Assembly: GCA_964644465.1 (NCBI GenBank)
Contig: CAZXVU010000004.1
Coordinates: 1-43,236, forward strand
Length of the DNA: 43,236 bases
DNA from: CAZXVU01 sp964644465
Lineage (GTDB): Bacteria; Chlamydiota; Chlamydiia; Chlamydiales; SM23-39
Reading direction: 5' to 3'
Translations under genes and position numbers: made by a program
Shown here: in pieces, positions 1-7,732 of the stretch
Numbering within the stretch: the first letter of the stretch is position 1
Layout of the letters: each line of letters begins with the position of its first letter
The notes under the pieces: generated by a model
The model's input: the letters and a program-made list of their open reading frames with translations, nothing else
The model's database searches: none
Told to the model about the DNA's origin: nothing

Positions 1-762
1 GGATTTACTTACCGCCGTATTCAAGGGCCTGTCCATAGACAGCTCGAAATCTGGAATAGCGAAGCCGATAGTGCCCTCGCTCAGAGTTATCATTATATCG
101 GACGGGGACGGCAATGTTTCGCATTTGAGAGCGAAGATGGGAAATATGTCATCAAACTCCCCAGGACCGATATTTATCAGATCCCACTTTGGATGCGCAT
201 TTTGCCTCTAAAAACGAAGCGAGAGAAGCTTCATGCAGCTCAAGCCAAACAAGAGGCCTTTATTTTAGAAAGCTTCCGGATCGCTTATGAAAACTTGCGG
301 GAAGAAACTGGAGTGATTGCCCTGCATATCGGCCGCACAGAACCTAAAGGCAAACAACTTACTCTCTACAACGCCCTTGGAAGCAAGTTTCAATTGCCTG
401 CAGAAAGAACGACCTTTGTTCTGCAAACCAAACATCCCATCTTGATGAAAGCCTTTTTAGCTGCCCTTAAAAAAGAAGACCGAAAAGAAGCGAAGAGGAT
501 TCTGGACGCCTTCATCGATGTGATTGTCGATCGCGGGAAAAAGGGGATTTGGAATCGCGATGAATCTTTTTTGCGCAATTATGGATTTGATGGACAAAAA
601 GCATTTCAGATCGATGTGGGAAGTTTTTACTATAAAGCGAATGGCGATGCTTCCATTCACGATACGATGCATCCAGTCCGAAAATGGCTAAACAAGAAGA
701 CCGACTCCGATATGCTGCAGTTTTTCGACCAGACTCTCGAAGCTAAATTATCAATAGAATAG
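1..762 (+). CDS. Kinase-like hypothetical protein (5' end outside window)
   Basis: The frame is open from the first base, so the ATG at 193 is internal and the true start lies left of the window; 253 residues are visible. Near the visible N-terminus there is a glycine-rich stretch (YIGRGRQCFAF) followed about ten residues later by KYVIKLP, which resembles the nucleotide-binding loop and lysine of a protein-kinase-like N-lobe. Further on, GIWNRDESFLRNYGF and then FQIDVGSF resemble a catalytic loop (D...N) and a metal-binding Asp. I do not recognise a named family; a kinase-like fold is an inference from motif order. It ends 7 bases before asnB on the same strand, so the two are probably co-transcribed. 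Confidence 0.6.
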   Translation, partial: GFTYRRIQGPVHRQLEIWNSEADSALAQSYHYIGRGRQCFAFESEDGKYVIKLPRTDIYQIPLWMRILPLKTKREKLHAAQAKQEAFILESFRIAYENLREETGVIALHIGRTEPKGKQLTLYNALGSKFQLPAERTTFVLQTKHPILMKAFLAALKKEDRKEAKRILDAFIDVIVDRGKKGIWNRDESFLRNYGFDGQKAFQIDVGSFYYKANGDASIHDTMHPVRKWLNKKTDSDMLQFFDQTLEAKLSIE

Positions 763-769
763 GTTCTTT

Positions 770-2635
770 GTGTGTGGATTTACTGGGTGGTTCGATCGAC
801 ATTCTCAAGATAAAGAAACCCTCGAGCGGATGACCCGCGCTCTAGCGCATAGAGGCCCTGATGCTGAAGGATACTATTCCAAAGGTCCTGTCTCATTCGG
901 CCATCGCCGCCTCTCGATCATTGATTTGGCGGCAAGCCATCAGCCAATGATCAGCTCCGATCAACGCTATGTTCTTGCCTACAATGGAGAGCTCTATAAT
1001 TTTCGGGAACTCCGCTCCGAATTGGAGCGATGCGGCCATACGTTCCGCACTTCTGGAGATACAGAAGTCTTCCTGCATGCTTTAATTCAATGGGGCGAAG
1101 CAGCTTTGCCTCGACTGCAAGGGATGTTTGCATTCTCTTTTTGGGATGCAAAAGAGGAAGTCCTTCTCCTCGGAAGAGACCATTGCGGCGTCAAGCCTCT
1201 TTATTATGTCTGGGATGAAGGCCGGCTGATATTTGCCTCGCAGATTAAATCACTTCTCGAACACCCCAAAGTATCCCGAGATATCGATCCGAACGCCATT
1301 CGGCTTTATTTAGAATGCCAATACATTCCGGCTCCTTATTCCATTTTCAAAGCGATCAGAAAGCTGCCGGCAGCCCATTTCTTGCGTTTGAAGAATGGAA
1401 ACATCGAACTGAAAAGATATTGGACTCCGCAATACTTGCCAAAATTTGATTTCGATGAACAAACGGCGATCGAACAGCTGACCCACGAATTACACAGATC
1501 TGTCTCTTCGATGTTGATCGCAGATGTGCCGCTCGCTGTTTTTGTGAGCGGAGGCATCGATTCTTCGCTCATCGCTTCCCTAGTGCAGGCAAATAGCAGC
1601 CGCCCCGTTAAAATCTTCAATCTCGGCTTTAATGAAGCCCTTAGAAGCGAGCATGAATTTGCCGCAAAAGTCGCCTCATACCTTGGCGCAGAGCACCATC
1701 CCCTGATTGTTACCGAAGACGATGTGATCGGGACGCTAGATACCTGGGCTGACGCCTTTGACGAACCGCTCGGAGACCAAGCAGCCATGCCGACTCTACT
1801 GCTCAGCCGGCTGACGAGCAAGTCTGTTAAAGTGGTATTGACAGGAGAAGGCGCCGATGAAATCTTTGCTGGCTACAGCAACTATTCAAAACGATTGAAG
1901 GAGGCAACTCTCGCCTCTCGGCTTGGCGCCAGATTTTCCCCCTTTCATCTTCTCTATCGCCTGTTTCCTCCAGTCGCGCGCAAAAATCGGGTGTTTAAAG
2001 CAGCATCGCGCCCCATAGAGCGCCGCTATACAACGATTCCCAATATGTTTGATTCCGAGCTCCACTCTTCATATTTAACACCTGCCTTGTTGGAAAAGCC
2101 CCGTTTCGGTTTAGAACATTTGGCGGAAAAACATTATTCATCCTGCGACTCTTCTGAATATCTCGACCGGATGCTGCACATCGATTCCAATCTGTGGCTG
2201 CCTGATGATCTTTTAACTAAAGTGGATCGGGCCACAATGGCCTATTCCCTAGAAGGCCGCGTTCCCTATCTCGATCATCGCCTCGTGGAGTTCGCTGCTC
2301 GCCTCCCCACTCATTTCAAAATCCGAAATGGGGAAGCGAAATACCTCCTAAAAAAAGTAGCCGAAAGGGGTTTGCTTCCCCCAGAGATCGTCTGGCGGCC
2401 AAAATATGGGTTTTCCATGCCGCTGAGAGAATGGCTATCCGACAAACTCCAGCCCCTGATGAACGAAGCCTTGTCGCCAGCAGGACTCTTGGGACGCAAT
2501 ATTTTACGGGAAGGTGTTGTTCAGCAGCTCCGGAAAGAAGAAACGAAACAGCGCCGACTGCACGCTGGCCGCCTCTGGGGGCTTTTAGCCTTGGAGCTTT
2601 GGTTCCGCCGCTACGCCCCTAATTTCCGCTTTTAA
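770..2635 (+). CDS. asnB: Asparagine synthase (glutamine-hydrolysing), class B
   Basis: This enzyme makes asparagine from aspartate, glutamine and ATP in the cytosol; relatives also amidate sugars or peptides in surface-polymer clusters. The start is GTG at 770, fixed because the next codon encodes the N-terminal nucleophile Cys2 (MCGFTGWF), exposed by Met removal. The N-terminal class II glutaminase domain has HRGPDAEG, RRLSIIDL and LAYNGELYNF. The C-terminal ATP-pyrophosphatase domain has the PP-loop SGGIDSS and LTGEGADEIFAGY. At 621 residues it is full length. It sits 7 bases after the kinase-like gene. Its 3' end is duplicated in decayed form at 6155-6269, and the DNA downstream becomes markedly AT-rich. 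Confidence 0.93.
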   Translation: MCGFTGWFDRHSQDKETLERMTRALAHRGPDAEGYYSKGPVSFGHRRLSIIDLAASHQPMISSDQRYVLAYNGELYNFRELRSELERCGHTFRTSGDTEVFLHALIQWGEAALPRLQGMFAFSFWDAKEEVLLLGRDHCGVKPLYYVWDEGRLIFASQIKSLLEHPKVSRDIDPNAIRLYLECQYIPAPYSIFKAIRKLPAAHFLRLKNGNIELKRYWTPQYLPKFDFDEQTAIEQLTHELHRSVSSMLIADVPLAVFVSGGIDSSLIASLVQANSSRPVKIFNLGFNEALRSEHEFAAKVASYLGAEHHPLIVTEDDVIGTLDTWADAFDEPLGDQAAMPTLLLSRLTSKSVKVVLTGEGADEIFAGYSNYSKRLKEATLASRLGARFSPFHLLYRLFPPVARKNRVFKAASRPIERRYTTIPNMFDSELHSSYLTPALLEKPRFGLEHLAEKHYSSCDSSEYLDRMLHIDSNLWLPDDLLTKVDRATMAYSLEGRVPYLDHRLVEFAARLPTHFKIRNGEAKYLLKKVAERGLLPPEIVWRPKYGFSMPLREWLSDKLQPLMNEALSPAGLLGRNILREGVVQQLRKEETKQRRLHAGRLWGLLALELWFRRYAPNFRF

Positions 2636-2802
2636 TGAAACGAGAGCGATCTAAGTCCTTCTTTTTCAATTAAACTAGCCTGGATCGGTCTTGGGTGTTA
2701 AAACGCAGAGGTAGTGATGTCCATGTCTTAGCTCTTGATTTCAATTAGATCAATCTGCAATTAAGTGGAAAGAATTCAAATTTTTATCCACATCTTTGAA
2801 AC

Positions 2803-4146
2803 TTGGCGAAGCTTTTGGAAGTTCCAAATTTACAAGAGAAAGAAAAGAGAATTTCTCGGGTCCTATTGGTCCTTATATTAGCTGGTGGGTTCTGGTTTTA
2901 CCTTTATTCACAAAGTCTTATTGGATCGATGATCCCGTCTAGCTGTTTGATTGAAGACCGCCTTCAAACTATAACAGCTTCTTGGAATGCCTATTTGCAA
3001 ATCGATGGACGGGCGTCTAATGCACTTATTATTCTCTACTCATCCTTAGGCGACGCATATCTTTTGTTTTTTTTCATTGCAGCTATTTATTCCTCAAGCT
3101 TGCGGATGATTCTGCCTTTATTTGTGTTTTTATTTTTCAGGCAAGTCTTGCAGGCCCTCGTCACTTTTCCTATCCCTTCTGGACTGATCTGGCATTACCC
3201 AGGCTTGCCAGCTCTTTTTACCTCCTATAATATCAGCAATGATTTTTACTACTCAGCTTATATTGGGATCAATCTTCTAGTCACTTTAGAATTATTGAAA
3301 TACAAAAATTGGTGGCTGACTACATTTGGATTTATTATAATCTTCATTGAAGTTTTCATAAGTATCATTTTACGAGTCCATTACACTCCCGACATTTATA
3401 CTTCGATCATCACCGCAATCTTTGTCTATCTTTACGTTTTTCCTTTAAGCGATAAGCTTGAGCGATTGATTAAAAGAAAATTTTCCCATTTTCGACTTAT
3501 TCTGATTGGACTTATTTTTCTTGGGCTGATCGCTTTCTATAGTGTTGAACACATCCTTGCAAAAAAGCCGATTTCCAATTGCGGAATTATCGACTACCTG
3601 CAGCAATTTACATTTCCATTGAACGAGTATATAAGCAGCCATGGGTCTTTGAGCGACAAGATTCTGATTGTCATGAACGCGATTTCTGATTGCTTAGGAT
3701 TGTTCATTATAGGTCTTGTAATTGTGAAGCGTGATACTCGTCCTTTTTTAATGCTTCTTATATTTGGTTTACTGCGCCAAAGCCTTCAGTACTTAGTATC
3801 TCTGCCAATCCCTCTCCACGCCATTTGGCATGATCCGGGCTTTCCTTCGATTTTCGCAACCTACAATGTAGCGAACGATCTCTATTTTTCATCACACACT
3901 GGCGTCAGCTTGATCGCCGCCCTTGAAATGGCGCGTTTTAAAAAAACATGGCTTACTGTTTTGGGCTTTTCGATCTTTTTCTTCGAAGTGAGCTGCGTTA
4001 TTGTTTTGCAAGTTCATTATACCATGGATGTCTTCACTGCTATCATGACGGTGTTTTGCATTATAGGGTTATGTTCCTATCTGGCAATTCCTCTCAACCG
4101 ATTGCTTGGAAAAATTACAGAGACGCTAAGTAGCATTAAAGATTAA
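2803..4146 (+). CDS. Tandem-duplicated PAP2/sphingomyelin-synthase-like membrane protein
   Basis: A 447-residue polytopic membrane protein made of two homologous halves. Half one (about residues 113-207) and half two (about 325-419) share RQxLQxLVxxPIP, IWHxPGxP, TYNxxND and VHYTxDx. In half two SSHTG (His365) and VHYTMDV (His405, Asp409) form the His/His/Asp arrangement of PAP2 phosphatases and sphingomyelin-synthase-like phosphotransferases. In half one the first His is Tyr153 (SAYIG), while His193 and Asp197 remain, so that site is probably inactive. The likely role is lipid phosphate hydrolysis or head-group transfer in a membrane; the substrate is unknown. A stop codon lies just upstream, and TTG at 2803 is the first usable start without a clear Shine-Dalgarno, so the start is uncertain. 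Codon use is more AT-rich than asnB. Confidence 0.75.
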   Translation: MAKLLEVPNLQEKEKRISRVLLVLILAGGFWFYLYSQSLIGSMIPSSCLIEDRLQTITASWNAYLQIDGRASNALIILYSSLGDAYLLFFFIAAIYSSSLRMILPLFVFLFFRQVLQALVTFPIPSGLIWHYPGLPALFTSYNISNDFYYSAYIGINLLVTLELLKYKNWWLTTFGFIIIFIEVFISIILRVHYTPDIYTSIITAIFVYLYVFPLSDKLERLIKRKFSHFRLILIGLIFLGLIAFYSVEHILAKKPISNCGIIDYLQQFTFPLNEYISSHGSLSDKILIVMNAISDCLGLFIIGLVIVKRDTRPFLMLLIFGLLRQSLQYLVSLPIPLHAIWHDPGFPSIFATYNVANDLYFSSHTGVSLIAALEMARFKKTWLTVLGFSIFFFEVSCVIVLQVHYTMDVFTAIMTVFCIIGLCSYLAIPLNRLLGKITETLSSIKD

Positions 4147-4214
4147 CGATTTAAATCATAAAGGCCTCCCTATCAGATTATTCCATAATTATATTACAGT
4201 GAGGTTTGTTTGTA

Positions 4215-4246
4215 TTGACAGTTGCCTTTCAGATTAGTAATATAAT
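4215..4246 (+). promoter_or_regulatory. Sigma70/sigma66-type promoter of the membrane hydroxylase gene
   Basis: A perfect TTGACA at 4215-4220 is followed after 17 bases by TAATAT (4238-4243), with TATAAT overlapping it at 4241-4246. A GGAGG Shine-Dalgarno at 4253-4257 sits 8 bases before the ATG at 4266, so any leader would be very short. This makes the downstream gene a separate transcription unit from the PAP2-like gene. Confidence 0.6.
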
Positions 4247-4265
4247 GATGTCGGAGGATTAATGT

Positions 4266-4859
4266 ATGATTTTATTCGTGCAGGGGGTCTTTTGCCTCTT
4301 GTTATCTCTAGTTTCTGTTTCTGTTGCTGAATGCCTTTTCCATAAGTACTTATTCCACAAGAAGATATCATTTATTTCGAAATTCACAAAATTATGGAAT
4401 TACGATCCTGTTCAACATACCCACCACCATAAAGTCTGTTTTGATCATATCGAAGATACTGAAGATCCAGAGGAAGGTTATTGGGTTCAACGACCTTCAA
4501 ATGTAATTGTTGTTGGATCATTCTTATATATCCTCGAGCTATTCCTTTTATGGGTCATTGGATTTGAGTGGCCATTTTTTATTGTAAGTGCCTTATTTAC
4601 AATATTTATGGGTACTTTTTGGTACAAATTTGAAGATCATTTTCATCTAGCGATGCACAAGACTGCCTATTATAAGAAGAACATTGAGGGAACTTGGCAA
4701 GATTCGTGGTTTAAGTATTGCAAACGATTGCATGAGATTCATCATAAAAACTTCCAATACAATTATGGATTTGTATTTTTCCCTATTGGAGATATAATTC
4801 TCGGAACATTCAGAAACGATTTCAAAAAAACATCAAATAACAAAGAAACTCAAGAATAA
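4266..4859 (+). CDS. Membrane fatty acid hydroxylase/desaturase-like protein
   Basis: A 197-residue membrane protein with histidine clusters typical of the di-iron membrane hydroxylase/desaturase superfamily: H26 KYLF H31, HTHHH (51-55), HFH (125-127) with H131, and HEIHH (156-160). Hydrophobic segments lie at about 1-22 and 78-118. By family it would use O2 and two irons to hydroxylate or desaturate a lipid acyl chain or sterol-like substrate; the exact substrate cannot be read from sequence. The start is supported by a GGAGG 8 bases upstream, rather than the out-of-frame ATG at 4262. It is AT-rich and has its own strong promoter. Its neighbour is a lipid phosphotransferase-like protein, which suggests a lipid-modifying role. 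Confidence 0.72.
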   Translation: MILFVQGVFCLLLSLVSVSVAECLFHKYLFHKKISFISKFTKLWNYDPVQHTHHHKVCFDHIEDTEDPEEGYWVQRPSNVIVVGSFLYILELFLLWVIGFEWPFFIVSALFTIFMGTFWYKFEDHFHLAMHKTAYYKKNIEGTWQDSWFKYCKRLHEIHHKNFQYNYGFVFFPIGDIILGTFRNDFKKTSNNKETQE

Positions 4860-4913
4860 TTCTATTTAAGAGATTGTTAGTCTCTAGTTGACGATAATCC
4901 GTTTTGCCGCTCT

Positions 4914-6071
4914 TTATCCAATTAAAAATTGGATGAGATTCAAAGCATAGAAGACCCAAATCCCGATCAGGGTATGGGAAATGATAACTCCTACAAGAGA
5001 TTTTTGCCGTTCATATAAATATCCCCAAAAAACTCCCATAAAAAAAACGGCAATGGCGAATGGGATGCTTTTAACAGCGTGTTCCGATGCAAACAAAAGG
5101 TTCGAGCCTAGAATGGAGATGAGAACTCTATTTCGATTCACGAAAAAATTGCGGAGACATCCTTGAAAACAACCTCTTACAACAAATTCCTGTAAAGGAA
5201 TCAAAAGCAGGTAAATGATTGAAAAAACATAATAAAACTGAATGTATTCCGATTTTTCTGGAAATAATTCAATAAGAGGAATCGAATTATATTTACTGAC
5301 TGTATTGATTAATATCCATTTTGCCGCTGTAAATAAAATAAGAAGAGGAATACTGATCAGAACTGCTTGCCGAGCTTCCCGAGACCAATATTTTAGAGTG
5401 ATCCCGTAAAACGCTAAGGGATATTTCGATTTCGCAATAATTAATATGGCGGCGATTGCTTGAAATAAGATCACTCCAAACCCAAAGGCAGAGATGGAAA
5501 CAGGTGTTAAAGTTCCAAAAATTTCAATGTAGATTTTTTGAGTTGTGATATAAAATGCAGCAGAGAGGATCATAACGATAAATAAATTGCTCGCCTGAGT
5601 CCGCAAATTGAAATCTTCAATTTTTTCTTCGAGAAGAGCGACTAGATTGCGATCTGTCTTCCTTACCACTGCACTAAGTTTTAAACCCAATCCTTTGAGA
5701 GTCTTGTTGTACAAAGTTTCAACAGTTCGGATATCGAAGATGAGTACTTCCGATTTTTCTAATGCCCTGACTGAAGCGGATCGGGGATTCGCTTCTAGCA
5801 GGGACATTTCACCGAAAGATTCTCCAGGTTCGACAATCGCAATTTGAAAGGGTTGATTTGGGGGACGTTCTTTGACGATCTCAGCTTTTCCTGATTGCAA
5901 AATCAGCAAGGTTTGATCGATTTCTCCTTCTCGAATTATATATTCATCTGCAGCGTAAGTTTTTTTAGTCGTCACATTAAGAAGCATTTGGATTTCTTCA
6001 TCATTTAATTCCTTAAATATTTTTAAGCTTTTGATGAATGAAATCAGATCTTTGGAGAATTCTATGCTCAT
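4914..6071 (-). CDS. Cyclic-nucleotide-binding domain fused to CPBP intramembrane protease-like domain
   Basis: A 385-residue fusion. Residues about 15-120 form a CAP-type cNMP domain with the phosphate-binding cassette GESFGEMSLLEANPRSASV (83-101), including the Arg that normally contacts the cyclic phosphate. Residues about 160-385 are polytopic and carry CPBP (CAAX protease/Rce1-like) motifs: QEFVVR at 294-299 (family consensus EExxxR), FASEH at 327-331 and His366 (ISHTLIG). The first Glu of motif 1 is Gln, so catalysis is uncertain. It may be an intramembrane protease gated by a cyclic nucleotide or another small ligand. It converges on the hydroxylase gene with a 54-base gap and is AT-rich like the rest of the block. 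Confidence 0.8.
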   Translation of the reverse strand: MSIEFSKDLISFIKSLKIFKELNDEEIQMLLNVTTKKTYAADEYIIREGEIDQTLLILQSGKAEIVKERPPNQPFQIAIVEPGESFGEMSLLEANPRSASVRALEKSEVLIFDIRTVETLYNKTLKGLGLKLSAVVRKTDRNLVALLEEKIEDFNLRTQASNLFIVMILSAAFYITTQKIYIEIFGTLTPVSISAFGFGVILFQAIAAILIIAKSKYPLAFYGITLKYWSREARQAVLISIPLLILFTAAKWILINTVSKYNSIPLIELFPEKSEYIQFYYVFSIIYLLLIPLQEFVVRGCFQGCLRNFFVNRNRVLISILGSNLLFASEHAVKSIPFAIAVFFMGVFWGYLYERQKSLVGVIISHTLIGIWVFYALNLIQFLIG

Positions 6072-6154
6072 TCCCGCTTTTTATCTAAAATAACTTTTAT
6101 AGTCCATACAGCAGGCAGTTAGCGATAGGCAATCCAATGGCATTTTGGATAGGC

Positions 6155-6269
6155 TCTATAAGGTTTGCTCCCCCCTGAAATAATCTGGAAGCCCAAATAT
6201 GGATCTTTTAATGGTTATCAGACAAACTCCAGCCCCTAATTTTCGTTTTTAATGAAACGAGAGCGATCT
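6155..6269 (+). pseudogene. Decayed second copy of the asnB 3' end
   Basis: The segment aligns with the end of asnB. The part around 6161-6237 matches 2365-2457 (shared AAATATGG and CAGACAAACTCCAGCCCCT-like blocks), with about 13 bases missing inside. Bases 6232-6269 match 2615-2652 over 38 bases with two mismatches and include the asnB stop codon and the 17 bases after it. The 163 bases between the two GCCCCT copies in asnB (2452 and 2615) are missing, consistent with deletion at a six-base microhomology. The fragment has no start and is frame-shifted. Its last bases encode the final residues (RSLSFH) of the gene on the other strand. Confidence 0.8.
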
Positions 6270-7565
6270 TACGGGCTGCATTTTTGCAATGAATTGTTCT
6301 TGGATTTCTTCATCTGTTGGGGAACGGCGCGTTCCCGAATCATAGATCCCTAAATACAATGTCTCGAAAGAAACAGGATCTTCTTGAACAGCTTGTAGTT
6401 TTGCCAATTGCGCTTCCCCTTCCTTTAAACGATTCTCGAGATCGTTTAAGCAGTATTCAGTTTTCCTTTCTGAAAAAGGAGTGAGCTGCAGCTGATCTTT
6501 TATTTGATGAAAGAACTGAATCGCATCGCTCATGGATGAGGAGTCATAGTTTTTGTCGAGGAGCTTCAAAAGAGAACAGATCGGCCTTTTTTGAGAATAG
6601 GAGATAAATTCTGAATAAGAAGGAGCTCCTGCCATTCGTTTTTTGATTTTTTTTCTCAATCCGAGATACTCTTTCACGAGTTGCGCGAAATTTTTATAAT
6701 CATCTGTAAGAATTGTAGTTTGGGCGCTTAAACGAGAAATAAGATCTTTTAGCTCCTTATGCAAAAAGATAAATCTCGAGAACTGCCTTTGCCGTATTTT
6801 GATATGATTCACAAACGTTTTGACAAGCTCAAGATACCGTTCGATAAATAGTTCTGTTGCCTCTTGAGGCGTGATGGTTTGATTTGCACATTCTTCTGAA
6901 AGAGTATCTTCGAGATCACGAAGCACATGTTCGAGATGGCAATCAAAACGGTTCGATCCTCGAGGCTGTTCCACTGTCGAGTTCCGCAGCCATTCTGTCT
7001 CTGTATTGACATAGGAGCCTTGCTTTTCTCGTCTGGAAAGTCTGTCTGTAAGAGAGTCGAAAAATTCTTCGTCGGAGCTCTTTCCTTGTTCCTTTTTTCG
7101 TTGTGGAGTATCTAAATTAAAACGGGTGCGCAGATACTGTTTTTTAGGGGGAGAAAGCGCTGAAAAACCGCTCTTAGAGACCTCGTCTCTAACCTTTTCG
7201 TGATAATTGTCGAACATCGTAGGCGCAAAACTCGCATGGGCAGCTTCCCAATCCTCTACCTTAGCATGGGAGCCATTGAAGTGGGTTTTGCCCCGGGAAG
7301 TTTCGCATTGCAGCGAATAGGCAAGGCTGAACCTTTCAAAAGTGAAATAGATCCTTTGGTCTAGCTTGAGCCTCGTTGCCTCTACATCGAAAGGATGGCT
7401 ATCGTGACTAGGAGTCCGAACATAAGATGCTGTTTTTGAAGGGGTTAATAATTTACGCCTTTTAGGTGTCGTAGTATATGAAGTTTCTTCTCGCCGTTTG
7501 AGAGTAGTCTCCCTTAATTCATAACTTGCTGAACTAGAAGAAGAAACAGGATCAAAAGAATTCAT
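6249..7565 (-). CDS. Hypothetical protein with effector-like N-terminus
   Basis: A 438-residue soluble protein that I do not recognise. The first 60 residues are Ser/Thr-rich and disordered-looking, with a basic patch TPKRRKLLTPSK (about 33-44) that looks like a nuclear localisation signal. Four sites fit the S/T-P-x-K/R pattern of proline-directed kinases: TPKR, TPSK, SPPK (138-141) and TPQR (153-156). The C-terminal half (about 215-415) is charged and helical with coiled-coil-like heptads. ATG at 7565 is chosen over GTG at 7571. It has a clear promoter at 7596-7624. The last six codons lie inside the asnB remnant, so its C-terminus may have been altered by that event. A secreted host-directed protein is an inference only. 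Confidence 0.7.
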   Translation of the reverse strand: MNSFDPVSSSSSASYELRETTLKRREETSYTTTPKRRKLLTPSKTASYVRTPSHDSHPFDVEATRLKLDQRIYFTFERFSLAYSLQCETSRGKTHFNGSHAKVEDWEAAHASFAPTMFDNYHEKVRDEVSKSGFSALSPPKKQYLRTRFNLDTPQRKKEQGKSSDEEFFDSLTDRLSRREKQGSYVNTETEWLRNSTVEQPRGSNRFDCHLEHVLRDLEDTLSEECANQTITPQEATELFIERYLELVKTFVNHIKIRQRQFSRFIFLHKELKDLISRLSAQTTILTDDYKNFAQLVKEYLGLRKKIKKRMAGAPSYSEFISYSQKRPICSLLKLLDKNYDSSSMSDAIQFFHQIKDQLQLTPFSERKTEYCLNDLENRLKEGEAQLAKLQAVQEDPVSFETLYLGIYDSGTRRSPTDEEIQEQFIAKMQPVRSLSFH

Positions 7566-7595
7566 ATCCACTTATCTTTTAAATATATTAATATA

Positions 7596-7624
7596 ATTAT
7601 ACTATTATTTTTAAAATAACTCAA
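7596..7624 (-). promoter_or_regulatory. Promoter of the effector-like gene
   Basis: On the minus strand TTGAGT (7619-7624) is followed after exactly 17 bases by TATAAT (7596-7601), about 30 bases ahead of the start codon. It diverges from the promoter of the exported DUF952 gene. Confidence 0.6.
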
Positions 7625-7651
7625 GACATTACCCATTCCCATCAAACCATT

Positions 7652-7679
7652 TTGTATCAGACATTTACACTCCTATAAT
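7652..7679 (+). promoter_or_regulatory. Possible promoter of the DUF952-GrpB operon
   Basis: TTGTAT (7652-7657), 16 bases, TATAAT (7674-7679), about 54 bases before the ATG at 7733. A second TATAAT at 7700-7705 lacks a good -35. The -35 match is weak, so either could be used. Confidence 0.35.
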
Positions 7680-7732
7680 GTAGAAAAATAAGCCCTGATA
7701 TATAATAAGATCGTTTTTAGGGATCTTTACAG

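Noticed and set aside
1336..1821. A 161-codon open frame antisense to asnB
   Set aside because: It lies wholly over conserved asnB domains, has no start signal and looks like a codon-structure shadow.
2636..6270. Insertion sequence or prophage as the source of the AT-rich block
   Set aside because: No transposase, integrase, terminal inverted repeats or phage genes are visible; only the asnB-derived repeat brackets it.
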